64,000 nucleotides of DNA from Sporisorium sorghi (taxonomy: Eukaryota; Basidiomycota; Ustilaginomycetes; Ustilaginales; Ustilaginaceae), in contig JALCCG010000003.1 of the NCBI GenBank assembly GCA_023212695.1, positions 215,820-279,819 on the forward strand. The letters run 5' to 3'. This document shows positions 8,836 through 17,888 of the stretch, piece by piece (the stretch's first letter is position 1; the number at the start of each line of letters is the position of its first letter). The notes below the pieces were generated by a model that worked only from the letters and a program-made list of their open reading frames with translations, searched no databases and was not told the origin of the DNA. Both the position numbers and the translations under genes were made by a program.

Positions 8836-9453
8836 CTAGAATAAAGACAATTGCTCAATCTCCATGTTTTTCAAAAAACTTCTCCGGTGCATGGACGTAG
8901 GTCCGTGCAATTGCAGCTGTTCCCGGTGAAATTTGGTTGCGTAGCCTTTATGTACTGCAATTCCGTATTCCGGATATCGCGCCTCCCATTCCCCTTCACA
9001 CAATCTGTCACGGGTGACCTTCGCAATAATGGAGGCCGCGGCAATGGACTGGCTGTTTGCATCGCCTTTGATAATCGCACGCTGCGGGATATCACAATCC
9101 ACCTTCTCAGCATCAACAAGCAGAAATTGAGGGGTGACCGCCAATTGCTCAACAGCCATCTTCATCGCAAGCCTTGCCGCTTGTTTAATGTTGATCCTGT
9201 CGATCGTTTCCGCATCCACCAACCCCACACCGACAGCGAGCGCATCTTCCATGATGAGATCATAGAGTGTCTCCCGCTTCTTGGCACTGAGTTTCTTCGA
9301 ATCATTAATCCCTTCGATCACTAACCCTTCCGGTAAAATAACCGCCGCCGCAACCACATCTCCGAACAAACAGCCCCGGCCAACTTCGTCAATGCCTGCA
9401 ATATGTATATAATGATTCCAATAGTCACGCTCGTACATTAATAAATCCGTCAT
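8836..9453 (-). CDS. rnhB: Ribonuclease HII
   Basis: 205 aa. Removes RNA from RNA-DNA hybrids and starts ribonucleotide excision by cutting 5' of single ribonucleotides. Catalytic residues are visible: Asp22-Glu23 in AGIDEVGRGCLFGD, Asp114 in LLVDAEKV and Asp131 in KGDANSQSIAAASIIAKVTRD. AAGGGG lies 9 nt before the ATG. It starts a run rnhB-ylqG-ylqH-yraN; the terminator at 9627-9652 separates it from rbgA. Confidence 0.97.
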   Translation of the reverse strand: MTDLLMYERDYWNHYIHIAGIDEVGRGCLFGDVVAAAVILPEGLVIEGINDSKKLSAKKRETLYDLIMEDALAVGVGLVDAETIDRINIKQAARLAMKMAVEQLAVTPQFLLVDAEKVDCDIPQRAIIKGDANSQSIAAASIIAKVTRDRLCEGEWEARYPEYGIAVHKGYATKFHREQLQLHGPTSMHRRSFLKNMEIEQLSLF

Positions 9454-9626
9454 AGGTTTAACCCCTTTGGTTCCGAATTACCGCTTGTTTCAAGCCCGTA
9501 CATACGGTCTGTCAACTACACTCTCAATCTAGTAACTCTTCTAGATTATCACACAAGACACAGGGCGTCACCCTTTCGCAGCAAACGCCGATTCCAGAAC
9601 AGGTAGGATCATACCATTTCAACAAA

Positions 9627-9652
9627 AAGAGCTGCCATCACCGGCAGCTCTT
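9627..9652 (-). terminator. Rho-independent terminator after rbgA
   Basis: AAGAGCTGCC / GGCAGCTCTT with loop ATCACC; on the minus strand it is followed by TTTTTG. It separates the lepB-rbgA transcript from rnhB. The rest of the 309-bp gap 9454-9762 shows no gene. Confidence 0.85.
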
Positions 9653-9762
9653 ACCTTTTCTTACATTCACTTTTTTATCACGTGCCAAAAACAAAACCTT
9701 TATGCTGTATCATCCTCATGGCGGACATGAGCAGAGATGTTATCGCATTATCCCCAAGCTAA

Positions 9763-10629
9763 TCAATAAGGGGACTCCATCGAATAGCGGCCCAGCTTGC
9801 CTGCACGGAGCTCACGCAGGAATATGCTCGAGGCTTTTTCCAGATCGACTCTGCCGCCGCTTACGATACAGCCGCGTTTTCTTCCGACCGCTTCCATGAC
9901 GGCAACGATTTCATCCGGATTGTCCAGATCCGTCGGACGTTCCTTGAGATCAAATCGCTCACTCATCGTCTCCCAATAATAGTTGGAGAAATATTTGATC
10001 GCAAAATAGGCAATATCCTCTACGTTCAATATTTCTTCCTTAATCGCGCCGGTTACCGCAAGTCGATACCCTACATTCTGATCCTCAAACTTCGGCCACA
10101 AGATACCTGGTGTATCCAGCAGCTCCATCTCCCCGCCGGCAACCTTAATCCACTGCTGCCCTTTCGTTACACCTGGACGATCCCCCGTCTCCGCGATGTT
10201 ACGGCCAGCAAGCCGGTTAATCAGAGTGGACTTGCCCACATTCGGTATACCTACAATCAACACACGCATCGCACGCGGATTCATTCCCTTGGCGATTTGT
10301 TTGTCGATTTTTTCCTTCAACAGCAATTTAATCTGGTTTGGAATATCCTTGATGCCTGTTCCTGTTGATGCATCTACAGGAAAGGCCGTTAGGCTATTTT
10401 CTTTAAAATAAGCCTGCCATTGCCTTGTAACCTCAGGATCGGCCAAATCGGCTTTATTCATGATGATCAGCCGCGGCTTGCCCTGCAAAATCTCGTCAAT
10501 CATCGGATTTCGGCTTGAGAGCGGAAGCCTCGCATCGATCAGCTCAATTACAGCATCGATCAGCTTCAGCTTCTCCTGAATTTGGCGGCGCGCTTTGGTC
10601 ATATGTCCAGGAAACCATTGTATTGTCAA
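9763..10629 (-). CDS. rbgA: Ribosome biogenesis GTPase RbgA (YlqF)
   Basis: 288 aa. Circularly permuted GTPase needed for late 50S assembly. The motif order is permuted: G4 NKAD (58-61), then G1 GIPNVGKS (127-134), then G3 DTPG (172-175). The N-terminus [15 protein letters not shown] is the RbgA signature and the C-terminal helical domain carries [16 protein letters not shown]. It is cotranscribed with lepB upstream (54-bp gap) and ends at a terminator. Confidence 0.97.
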   Translation of the reverse strand: MTIQWFPGHMTKARRQIQEKLKLIDAVIELIDARLPLSSRNPMIDEILQGKPRLIIMNKADLADPEVTRQWQAYFKENSLTAFPVDASTGTGIKDIPNQIKLLLKEKIDKQIAKGMNPRAMRVLIVGIPNVGKSTLINRLAGRNIAETGDRPGVTKGQQWIKVAGGEMELLDTPGILWPKFEDQNVGYRLAVTGAIKEEILNVEDIAYFAIKYFSNYYWETMSERFDLKERPTDLDNPDEIVAVMEAVGRKRGCIVSGGRVDLEKASSIFLRELRAGKLGRYSMESPY

Positions 10630-10683
10630 ACGTCGTCACCTCTACTTTGCTCTGCAAACTTTCATCGTTCTATAGCGTCGTGG

Positions 10684-11298
10684 CTAATGGTTGATGAGCC
10701 CTACGTCTTTAATCGGCCAGAAAATCAAGTCTGCTCGACCGATAATATCCCCCAAAGGAACATATCCTATCATTCGGCTGTCTGTGCTATTGGAACGGTT
10801 ATCCCCCATCACAAACACATGACCTTCTGGAACAACGCCTTCCGGAACGAAGGAATTCGGAAAATCTGTGTTATTGTATAATCTGTCCTCAGCATGGGCC
10901 TTATCAATTGCTTCCTGTATGTAGGTTTCATTCACAGGCTCTCCGTTGACAAGCACTTTATCGCCTTCAACTTTAACCGTATCACCAGCAACAGCGATCA
11001 CGCGTTTAATGAAATCCCTACCCTCATCAGGAACATGGAATACGATGACTTCTCCACGCTCTGGCTTGCGGATATCATATAGAATCTCGTTAACAATCAA
11101 CTTTTGATTGGATACAAAATTAGGTTCCATAGACGGACCTTGCACAATAAACGGTTTAAAGAGAAGCCAGCGAATGAGAACGACGAGAACCAGAGCAATA
11201 AGAAGAGCCTTTAGCCATTCTACCAGCTCGTTTTTGGCCTTCTTGGCCGGTTTCCCCACGTTTGTGTCCAATGCCTCATGTTGTTGATCTTTCTCCAT
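10684..11298 (-). CDS. lepB: Signal peptidase I
   Basis: 204 aa. Membrane-anchored serine protease that removes secretion signal peptides outside the cell. A Lys/Glu-rich N-tail is followed by one membrane helix (about 30-48), catalytic Ser56 in QGPSMEPN and catalytic Lys98 in DFIKRVIAVAGD; the box GHVFVMGDNRSNSTDSR follows. The start at 11298 is chosen because AAGGA lies 9 nt upstream; the frame is open for 26 more codons but without a ribosome binding site. Operon with rbgA. Confidence 0.95.
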   Translation of the reverse strand: MEKDQQHEALDTNVGKPAKKAKNELVEWLKALLIALVLVVLIRWLLFKPFIVQGPSMEPNFVSNQKLIVNEILYDIRKPERGEVIVFHVPDEGRDFIKRVIAVAGDTVKVEGDKVLVNGEPVNETYIQEAIDKAHAEDRLYNNTDFPNSFVPEGVVPEGHVFVMGDNRSNSTDSRMIGYVPLGDIIGRADLIFWPIKDVGLINH

Positions 11299-11353
11299 AA
11301 CCCACCGTCCTTCTCTATAGATCGCTTTCCATAATAGCGATTTTTGGATATAC

Positions 11354-11388
11354 AAAAGGGGCTTGTATATACGCACAAGCCCCTTTTT
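11354..11388 (-). terminator. Rho-independent terminator after rplS
   Basis: 13-bp stem AAAAGGGGCTTGT / ACAAGCCCCTTTT with an 8-nt loop. It lies 13 bp past the rplS stop and ends its single-gene transcript. The flanking T/A tracts make it work in either direction. Confidence 0.85.
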
Positions 11389-11400
11389 ACCGCCTTGTAA

Positions 11401-11748
11401 TTAACGACGAATTTCTTTAATTCTCGCTGCTTTACCGCGCAGTTCACGAAGATAATAAAGCTTCGCACGACGCACTTTACCACGGCGAGCCACTTCGATT
11501 TTATCGATTTTAGGCGAGTTGATTGGGAAAGTTCTTTCCACACCAACACCGTAAGAAATTTTACGAACGGTAAAAGTCTCACTGATTCCGCCACCGCGAC
11601 GTTTAATTACAACACCTTCGAACAACTGGATACGCTCACGAGTTCCCTCGATAACCTTTACGTGTACTTTCAAAGTATCACCAGGACGAAAGCTCGGAAT
11701 ATCCTTGCGAAGTTGTTCTTCAGTAATCGCTTGAACGATATTCATCAT
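11401..11748 (-). CDS. rplS: 50S ribosomal protein L19
   Basis: 115 aa, normal length. Located at the 30S-50S interface. [40 protein letters not shown] and [19 protein letters not shown] are the family blocks. Two ATG codons in tandem (11748, 11745); GGAGG lies 9 nt before the first. A leader of about 160 nt and its own promoter and terminator suggest a monocistronic, separately regulated gene, as in Bacillus. Confidence 0.97.
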   Translation of the reverse strand: MMNIVQAITEEQLRKDIPSFRPGDTLKVHVKVIEGTRERIQLFEGVVIKRRGGGISETFTVRKISYGVGVERTFPINSPKIDKIEVARRGKVRRAKLYYLRELRGKAARIKEIRR

Positions 11749-11907
11749 CTATGACTCCCTCCTCTCACACAGGCGTTCTTGCATCTTCCGGAAATTCTAT
11801 GTATTTCCTTCATTATCCGCAGCGGACCACCGTATTCACAACAAAAGAAATAGTATCACATTTTGCGGTTAGAATCAAGTATTTCATCTTTACACCCATC
11901 CAGATGA
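11749..11907 (-). promoter_or_regulatory. Long structured 5' leader of rplS (possible L19 leader)
   Basis: About 160 nt lie between the proposed start of transcription and the rplS ATG. Minus-strand sequence shows small hairpins: TCCGC-T-GCGGA and GGAAAT-ACATAGA-ATTTCC just before the ribosome binding site AGGAGGG. Bacillota have a known L19 leader family upstream of rplS thought to be bound by L19. Membership here is inferred from position and structure, not from a covariance search. Confidence 0.4.
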
Positions 11908-11913
11908 TCCATA

Positions 11914-11919
11914 ATTATA
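11914..11919 (-). promoter_or_regulatory. -10 box of the rplS promoter
   Basis: TATAAT on the minus strand, directly after the terminator of the 46-aa gene. The -35 is poor, so this rests on the perfect -10 and on its position. Confidence 0.45.
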
Positions 11920-11937
11920 GTACACTCCCCTTTAAAA

Positions 11938-11977
11938 AACCACTTTTGGCATGTAAGATAACATGTCAAAAGTGGTT
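11938..11977 (-). terminator. Rho-independent terminator after the 46-aa gene
   Basis: 17-bp stem (AACCACTTTTGGCATGT / ACATGTCAAAAGTGGTT, one wobble) with a 6-nt loop and a TTTTTT tract on the minus strand. It lies 9 bp past the stop of the small gene. Confidence 0.85.
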
Positions 11978-11986
11978 AGACTAAGA

Positions 11987-12127
11987 TTAATTTACGGATT
12001 CTTTCGAATCGCTTGCCTCTTTATGGCGCTTGCCGTAATATTCCAGAATATCATCGACGGTTTGAAAGGATACTTCTGTATGATCTTTTTCCATTTGATT
12101 GTTATACGTTACATTATTATCTGACAC
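11987..12127 (-). CDS. Small hydrophilic protein, 46 aa, unknown function
   Basis: GTG start at 12127 with a strong GAGGAGG ribosome binding site 9 nt upstream, stop TAA at 11989-11987, and a textbook terminator right after. The product (MSDNNVTYNNQMEKDHTE, then VSFQTVDDILEYYGKRHKEA) is polar and charged, with one likely helix and a Ser/Lys-rich tail. No family was recognised. It lies 101 bp downstream of the collagen-like gene and may be cotranscribed with it, which would hint at a spore-related role (inference). Confidence 0.7.
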   Translation of the reverse strand: MSDNNVTYNNQMEKDHTEVSFQTVDDILEYYGKRHKEASDSKESVN

Positions 12128-12228
12128 GATTAAGGGCCTCCTCAACAATGCTTATGTCTTGTTTCCAATAACGTATTAACCACAAACATTTCGGCTGTAA
12201 CATGTAAAATCTTGCAGCTGTTCTTATT

Positions 12229-14277
12229 TTAATTACCCATTCTGGTGATATTGAGCCTGGCGGCGGTCTGTGTAGATGTAACGGTTTGGGTCTGTGCAGA
12301 CAAATTATATAACTGTACGGTATCGCCAACCTTCATGTTGATAACGGTAGAGCCGGATACCCGATCGTCATTTGCACTAGATGCCATGTTAGCCGGAGAA
12401 GTCGTATTGCTATTAACCACAATTCCGAAGATGCCTGGTGAATTTTGCTGGTTGGAAAGTGCAACTTGCCAGCTAATGAAATAAAAACCTGCGGTGTTGA
12501 TTGCGAGTGTCGTGGTTCCATTAAAAGTCACGCCTTGCAGTTCATTTTGCGAGAAGATGATGGGCGACATCGATGGAACCGATTGGGTCCTTCCCGCCGC
12601 GTTATAAAGTACAGCTCCCCCAATCCATGGCCCGGCCCCCGTTGAATCAGCAGCATCGGTTACTTCAGACGTTCCTGCGGCTCCAGCTGTTCCCGTACGG
12701 CGAATTACCGCTGTAACCTCAACTCCGCCCGTTGGCCCCGTAGAACCGATTACTCCAGTCACTCCTGTGGTCTCTATTGGGCCTGTTAACCCCGTGATGG
12801 CTACTGTACCTGTAACTCCGGCGGCTCCTGTAACACCCGTAAATCCTCTGGAGACAGTTGTTCCCGCTATGACTGCTGGACTTGCCGCTTCGGTTGCGGT
12901 TGCTTCAGCTGAACCCGCGATTCCTGCTACGCCCGTAGTTCCCGTAACCCCAACCACACACGCTGCTCCGCTTGGAACGGTTACTGCCCTTCCACTTACA
13001 GCACCCTTCGGTCTCGTCATCCCAGTTCCCCCGGTGGTACGCGTAAACCCATTACATCCGGGCGTTCCCAATAGACCTCTATCACCCGTGACCCCAACTA
13101 CACCTGTTGGCGCGGTCGGACCCGCTGTTCTAGCTGTGCCTGCTGGACTTGCCGCTCCCATTCTACCTGTCGGCCCTCTCGATCCCTTAAGGCTCGCTCT
13201 GCGTGTCGCTCCGATGGATCCAGACGCTCCTGTTGCTCCCGTATTTCCTGTCGCCCCGGTTGAACCTCTTACTCCTGTAATTCCAGTAATGCCCCCCGGA
13301 GTCATTACTCTTGCAGTACCTGTAGCCCGATTCTTTCCCATCGCACCTGCAGCCACCGTCAGGCCCGTTAGTCCCGCGACCCTGATTCGACCTGATTCCA
13401 AGGAATCTCCTGCTTCAGCAGTTTCTCTTGAGCTCGGAGAACCGTGTCCTTGAGCGGTTTTAGCTTCTACATGATCCTGAACATGATCAGCACTGGTGTT
13501 CTTTAAGATAGACAATAATGACTGCAATGCAGCTTCCCGGACCGCTTTCGGAAGGTTCAGACCCGAAACAACACCTGACAGGGTATTGGCATAGTTGGCC
13601 AGTTGAACGCTCAAGTCACCTGAAGATGCACCGTTCCCCAAGAGCCTATCCATTCCTTCTGTAGAAGCTTGCATCCCGCCAAGCTCCTGCTTCGAAACAC
13701 CCAATACACTGCTCTGCTGATGGATACCTTGAAGAACATCTCCAAGGCGCTGCCTGGATCGTTCACCCGGGTTCGTGACAGCATCCATAACATATCGCGG
13801 CAAATTGATCACCAGATTTGCTAACGGAATCGGATCAGAACGCTGTGCCGGATCATTCATCACGGTTTGAATGCCATTCTGAACTTCCGCAAGCACTGGA
13901 TTAATGACACTGCCTACGCCAATGCGTTCCCCAAACGTTTGCAGCAAGGTTACGACCCCATTCAGTCTTGAGGCAATATTCTGCAGGTTATCTGCATTCG
14001 GAATCGTCACAACTTGCTGGACCGCTTCCCTCATACTGCGGCGTTCTCTTCGTGCAAACCTCATACCGGACACCAGCTCGTTCAGGCTCTGTAATTGTAT
14101 TTTGATTCGAGTGAAGTTATCATTCTCTGGCAACTCCACTAATGCACTTGTCAGCGAAGCCAATTGGGAAATCCGCGCAACAAACCTCGCGGCTTCGGTC
14201 CTCCTCACTCGCATTCGTCCAGAAGCCAGCCCACGGATCACGGCTTTATTGCCCTTACGCCTCCTCTTCTCTTGCAT
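12229..14277 (-). CDS. BclA-like collagen-repeat protein with degenerate Gly-X-Y tract
   Basis: 682 aa. The N-terminal 270 residues are helical, start very basic (MQEKRRRKGNKAVIRG) and resemble the preface domain found before collagen-like repeats in Bacillus. From about 297 to 545 lies a Gly-X-Thr-rich collagen tract, with runs such as GITGITGVRGSTGATGNTG, but many triplets have lost Gly to Ala, Arg, Ser or Glu. The last 125 residues (GGAVLYNAAGRTQSVPS to AARLNITRMGN) fit a BclA-type C1q/TNF-like trimer domain. Such proteins form hair-like filaments on spores. No signal peptide is seen, as expected for a spore-surface protein made in the mother cell. The ribosome binding site is GGGGTG. Confidence 0.85.
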   Translation of the reverse strand: MQEKRRRKGNKAVIRGLASGRMRVRRTEAARFVARISQLASLTSALVELPENDNFTRIKIQLQSLNELVSGMRFARRERRSMREAVQQVVTIPNADNLQNIASRLNGVVTLLQTFGERIGVGSVINPVLAEVQNGIQTVMNDPAQRSDPIPLANLVINLPRYVMDAVTNPGERSRQRLGDVLQGIHQQSSVLGVSKQELGGMQASTEGMDRLLGNGASSGDLSVQLANYANTLSGVVSGLNLPKAVREAALQSLLSILKNTSADHVQDHVEAKTAQGHGSPSSRETAEAGDSLESGRIRVAGLTGLTVAAGAMGKNRATGTARVMTPGGITGITGVRGSTGATGNTGATGASGSIGATRRASLKGSRGPTGRMGAASPAGTARTAGPTAPTGVVGVTGDRGLLGTPGCNGFTRTTGGTGMTRPKGAVSGRAVTVPSGAACVVGVTGTTGVAGIAGSAEATATEAASPAVIAGTTVSRGFTGVTGAAGVTGTVAITGLTGPIETTGVTGVIGSTGPTGGVEVTAVIRRTGTAGAAGTSEVTDAADSTGAGPWIGGAVLYNAAGRTQSVPSMSPIIFSQNELQGVTFNGTTTLAINTAGFYFISWQVALSNQQNSPGIFGIVVNSNTTSPANMASSANDDRVSGSTVINMKVGDTVQLYNLSAQTQTVTSTQTAARLNITRMGN

Positions 14278-14410
14278 CTAACCTACTCACCCCTAACAAT
14301 TCTCATTCATCCGCAAACGCCTATGTAGGCACATTATTCAATGGATATGGATTATGTTCTCGTCAGCCTCTCTTATTATTGTTATTGATTTCGGCAGTAA
14401 TCTATACGAA

Positions 14411-14445
14411 AAAAGGAAAGATCGGCATACGCAGATCTTTCCTTT
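14411..14445 (-). terminator. Rho-independent terminator at the end of the ylxM-trmD operon
   Basis: 12-bp stem AAAGGAAAGATC / GATCTTTCCTTT with a 10-nt loop and TTTTTT on the minus strand, 15 bp after trmD. Confidence 0.88.
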
Positions 14446-14459
14446 GTCTATGGCATTCA

Positions 14460-15275
14460 TTATGAACGTTCCGATTCTTGCTGAAGCTTTGCGATATAAA
14501 TCCGATCCTGTTTGGACAATTCCAGCTTGTCCAACAATTCAGGTCGACGCTCCCAAGTCCGTCTGAGCGCTTGTTCACGGCGCCACACTTCGATGTTCGC
14601 GTGATGGCCGCTGAGCAGAATATCCGGCACCTTCCATCCCCTGAATTCAGCCGGACGGGTATAGTGAGGGTATTCCAGCAGCCCTGTACTGAATGAATCC
14701 GTCACCGCCGATGTCTCATTGCCAAGAACACCCGGCAGCAATCGAACCACGGAGTCAATAACAACCATTGCGGGCAGCTCTCCGCCTGTAAGCACATAAT
14801 CCCCGATGGATAATTCATCAGTAACCAAATACTCGCGGATGCGTTCATCATAGCCCTCGTAATGACCGCATATGAACACAAGATGCTCTTCCTGAGACAG
14901 TTCTTCCGCTTTCTTCTGTGTAAACGTCTCGCCTTGCGGGCACATCAGAATAACGCGTGGAGGCTTAACACCCTCTGATGATTCCGATGAGCTCTCCGCC
15001 AGCCCAGCCTCTTCCTCGTTGTTCGAAATCTGATCATAAGAACGTGGAGTTAGAATATCCTCCACTGCGGCAAATATCGGATCCGGCTTTAACACCATCC
15101 CGCCCCCACCGCCATATGGCGTATCATCCACCTGACTATGCTTGTTTCCGGCGTACTGGCGGAAGTTGATAGCATTTAAATGCACAATTTGTTTCTCGGC
15201 CGCTTTACCTAAAATGCTCGAATGGAACACACCGTCGAACATTTCCGGGAACAGCGTCAGCACATCAATCCGCAT
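14460..15275 (-). CDS. trmD: tRNA (guanine-37-N1)-methyltransferase
   Basis: 271 aa, about 25 longer than usual. SPOUT-class knotted methyltransferase that makes m1G37 and prevents +1 frameshifting. [42 protein letters not shown] and [19 protein letters not shown] are all intact. The extra length is a Ser/Glu-rich insert around residues 82-104 ([19 protein letters not shown]), placed between the first motif and the cofactor-binding part. It starts 4 nt after rimM on the same transcript. Confidence 0.97.
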   Translation of the reverse strand: MRIDVLTLFPEMFDGVFHSSILGKAAEKQIVHLNAINFRQYAGNKHSQVDDTPYGGGGGMVLKPDPIFAAVEDILTPRSYDQISNNEEEAGLAESSSESSEGVKPPRVILMCPQGETFTQKKAEELSQEEHLVFICGHYEGYDERIREYLVTDELSIGDYVLTGGELPAMVVIDSVVRLLPGVLGNETSAVTDSFSTGLLEYPHYTRPAEFRGWKVPDILLSGHHANIEVWRREQALRRTWERRPELLDKLELSKQDRIYIAKLQQESERS

Positions 15276-15278
15276 GGA

Positions 15279-15800
15279 CTATAACAACCCTTCCATAAGA
15301 TGCACGCGGACAAGCTTGGCTTCCTTATCTACGTCAAGAACGACATCCGGGATGGCTGGCAGCAGAACTTCCTTGCCTTGAGGGGTCTTCACAACCCATA
15401 CATCATTAGCTCCGGGCGTTAAAATTTCTGAAATCGTGCCAAGCTCCTCTGCCGGTTCATCATCTGTCAGCACCTTGCAGCCAATGATCTCATGGAAGTA
15501 ATACTCGTTGTCCGGAAGCTCCTCCTGAAGGTCCGCTTTGATCTTCAGCAGAGAGCCTTTATACTTCTCAGCATCGTTAATTCCATGCAGCTCTTTGAAT
15601 TTAAGGACATACATATTTTTATGAAAACGGGATGTATCCACCGTTGCTTCAATCATGCTCCCTTTGTCCGGGACAATAAACAGCTTGCTCTTAACAGCAA
15701 ATCGCTGGTCGGCAAAATCCGTATGCGGCATCACTTTGACTTCTCCGCGGATTCCATGCGTATTCACGATTTTGCCTACGGTAAACAACTTTTCAGACAT
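15279..15800 (-). CDS. rimM: 16S rRNA processing/maturation protein RimM
   Basis: 173 aa. Binds S19 and helps 30S head assembly. The N-terminal RimM domain (FTVGKIVNTHGIRGEVKV) and C-terminal PRC-barrel (LGTISEILTPGANDVWVVKT, then LPAIPDVVLDVD) are complete. AGGAGG precedes the ATG. It pairs with trmD, 3 nt apart. Confidence 0.97.
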   Translation of the reverse strand: MSEKLFTVGKIVNTHGIRGEVKVMPHTDFADQRFAVKSKLFIVPDKGSMIEATVDTSRFHKNMYVLKFKELHGINDAEKYKGSLLKIKADLQEELPDNEYYFHEIIGCKVLTDDEPAEELGTISEILTPGANDVWVVKTPQGKEVLLPAIPDVVLDVDKEAKLVRVHLMEGLL

Positions 15801-15865
15801 GGTCTTCCTCCTGCATCACTTAATGAACGTTCGCTCATGTATGACCGACTTATTTCTTCAGCATG

Positions 15866-15907
15866 TACGAAAAAGGGCTAGGACATGCATCCTAACCCCC
15901 TTTCGTA
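15866..15907 (-). terminator. Hairpin between khpA and rimM
   Basis: Long imperfect stem (TACGAAA..GGG.TAGGA against TCCTA.CCC..TTTCGTA), 5 bp past the khpA stop. On the minus strand it is followed by a CTTTTTCG half-stem, not a long T run. It could be a partial terminator that lowers rimM-trmD expression relative to rpsP. Confidence 0.5.
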
Positions 15908-15911
15908 TATT

Positions 15912-16142
15912 TTAAGAAATGATATCAACGGTCACCCGTTTATCCATTTTAACTGCCGCCGATGTTACGACTGTACGCAATGATTTGGCGATACGCCCCT
16001 GTTTGCCTATGACCTTCCCGACATCGTCAGGATGCACGTACAGCTCATATACAATCAAGTGCTCCTTCTCAACGGTCTTCACAGTCACATCTTCTGGATG
16101 ATCCACTAAAGCCTTAGCAATAACGCGAACTAATTCTTCCAT
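15912..16142 (-). CDS. khpA: KH-domain RNA-binding protein KhpA (YlqC)
   Basis: 76 aa, a single type-II KH domain with the GxxG loop as GKQGR in VGKVIGKQGRIAKSLR. Partner of KhpB/Jag in RNA binding and cell-elongation control in Gram-positive bacteria. It follows rpsP after 21 bp, as in Bacillus, where it is called ylqC. Confidence 0.93.
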   Translation of the reverse strand: MEELVRVIAKALVDHPEDVTVKTVEKEHLIVYELYVHPDDVGKVIGKQGRIAKSLRTVVTSAAVKMDKRVTVDIIS

Positions 16143-16163
16143 AGATAACCCTCGCGATCAGTC

Positions 16164-16436
16164 TTATTTCTGATGCTTCAGCTCATGAAACTTCTTCATT
16201 ACGCCCGCTTTGCTCAGCAAGTTGCGAACAGTATCAGATGCTTGCGCACCATTTTGAAGCCAGTTCAGTGCTTTCTCTTCATCAATCTTAACTTCAGCCG
16301 GTTGAGCAACCGGATTGTAATAACCGATTTCCTCGATAAAGCGGCCGTCACGTGGGGAACGGGAATCAGAAACCACCACGCGGTAGAAAGGAGCCTTGTG
16401 AGCACCCATGCGTTTCAGACGAATACGTACTGCCAT
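16164..16436 (-). CDS. rpsP: 30S ribosomal protein S16
   Basis: 90 aa. [30 protein letters not shown] is the family N-terminal block (split here by reading: [16 protein letters not shown], then [16 protein letters not shown]), followed by [26 protein letters not shown] precedes the ATG. It is third in ylxM-ffh-rpsP-khpA-rimM-trmD. Confidence 0.97.
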   Translation of the reverse strand: MAVRIRLKRMGAHKAPFYRVVVSDSRSPRDGRFIEEIGYYNPVAQPAEVKIDEEKALNWLQNGAQASDTVRNLLSKAGVMKKFHELKHQK

Positions 16437-16484
16437 TTTGAAAATTCACCTCCTTCAAAAAATGTCCATGCTTTATGTCCAAAC

Positions 16485-17867
16485 TTAACGGAATGGGAAC
16501 TTCATGCCTTTTCCACCAGTCAAGCCTTTTAACTGTTTCATTGCTTTATTTTTACCGCCTTTGGGACCCATCATATCCGAGAATTGTTTCATGACGCGGC
16601 GCATTTCATCAAACTGCTTGATCAGCCGGTTCACTTCAGCCAGCGAGGTTCCGCTGCCGGCCGCAATCCGTTTGCGGCGGTTGTGATTGATAATATCAGG
16701 CTGCTGCTTCTCCGCTGTAGTCATGGAGTGGACAATGGCCTCAATGCGTCCCATCTGCTTCTCGTCAACTTTGAGATCCTTGGTCTGCTTCATCTTGCCC
16801 ATGCCGGGAATCATATCCATCAGCTGATCCAACGGACCGAGCTTCTTCACTTGGTCCATCTGTTCCAGGAAATCCTCAAACGTAAATTCAGCATTACGCA
16901 TTTTACGTTCCATTTCCTTGGCTTTGTCTGCATCAATATTCGATTGGGCTTTCTCAATTAGGGACAGCATATCGCCCATACCGAGAATCCGGGATGCCAT
17001 CCGTTCCGGATGGAACGGCTCCAGGGCATCAATCTTCTCACCCAGCGCCGCGAACTTAATCGGGCATCCGGTAACAGCTTTAACCGAAAGGGCAGCACCG
17101 CCTCGGGTATCACCGTCCAGCTTGGTCAATACAACGCCTGTAAGCGTCAATTGCTGATTGAAGCTTTCCGCAACATTCACCGCATCCTGACCTGTCATCG
17201 CATCAACAACAAGCAGCACTTCATCGGGATTTACAACACTGTGAATTTGCTTCAGTTCTTCCATCAGTTCTTCATCGACATGCAAACGGCCCGCAGTATC
17301 GATAATAACATAATCGTGACCGTTATCCTTGGCATGCTGCAAGCCTTGCTTCGCAATCTCAACCGGGCTTGTCTTGTCTCCAAGAGAGAATACAGGCACA
17401 TTAATCTGTTCTCCAAGGACCTCAAGCTGTTTGATCGCTGCCGGACGATAAATGTCACCGGCTACGAGCAGCGGTCGGCTGTTCTGCTTCTGCAGCAGCT
17501 TGGCCAGCTTACCGGATGTCGTCGTCTTACCTGCACCTTGCAGACCGGCCATCATAATGACCGTAGGCGGTTTATTGCTCTTAACCAGTTTGGCCTGGCT
17601 GCCACCCATCAGCTCCGTCATTTCTTTATTAACGATGTCGATGATCACCATGCCGGGCGTAAAGCTGTCCATCACTTCCTTGCCGATGGCCTTCTCTTTC
17701 ACTTTGGATACAAAATCCTTAACCACTTTGAAGTTAACGTCGGCTTCAAGAAGCGCGAGTCTTACTTCACGCATGGCGGCTGTTACATCTTCTTCGGACA
17801 CCTTGCCTTTACCACGAAGCTTGCTGAACACATTCTGTAGTCTGCTGGTCAATCCTTCAAAAGCCAT
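16485..17867 (-). CDS. ffh: Signal recognition particle protein Ffh (SRP54)
   Basis: 460 aa. N domain (about 1-95), G domain with Walker A GLQGAGKTT near residue 108, DTAGR, TKLDGDTRGGAALS, and a Met-rich C-terminal M domain (MRRVMKQFSDMMGPKGG) that holds the SRP RNA and signal sequence. The start at 17867 is used because GGAGGTG sits 7-10 nt upstream; the GTG three codons earlier overlaps that ribosome binding site. It works with FtsY, coded at 24.4 kb. Confidence 0.97.
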   Translation of the reverse strand: MAFEGLTSRLQNVFSKLRGKGKVSEEDVTAAMREVRLALLEADVNFKVVKDFVSKVKEKAIGKEVMDSFTPGMVIIDIVNKEMTELMGGSQAKLVKSNKPPTVIMMAGLQGAGKTTTSGKLAKLLQKQNSRPLLVAGDIYRPAAIKQLEVLGEQINVPVFSLGDKTSPVEIAKQGLQHAKDNGHDYVIIDTAGRLHVDEELMEELKQIHSVVNPDEVLLVVDAMTGQDAVNVAESFNQQLTLTGVVLTKLDGDTRGGAALSVKAVTGCPIKFAALGEKIDALEPFHPERMASRILGMGDMLSLIEKAQSNIDADKAKEMERKMRNAEFTFEDFLEQMDQVKKLGPLDQLMDMIPGMGKMKQTKDLKVDEKQMGRIEAIVHSMTTAEKQQPDIINHNRRKRIAAGSGTSLAEVNRLIKQFDEMRRVMKQFSDMMGPKGGKNKAMKQLKGLTGGKGMKFPFR

Positions 17868-17888
17868 ATCCGCCACCTCCGTTCATAC

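Noticed and set aside
12767..13453. Plus-strand frame of 228 codons opposite the collagen tract (Val/Pro/Thr-rich)
   Set aside because: Mirror image of the Gly-X-Thr repeats; the minus frame has proper end domains and a ribosome binding site.
17010..17840. Plus-strand frame of 276 codons opposite ffh
   Set aside because: Antisense shadow; composition unlike a protein and ffh is beyond doubt.
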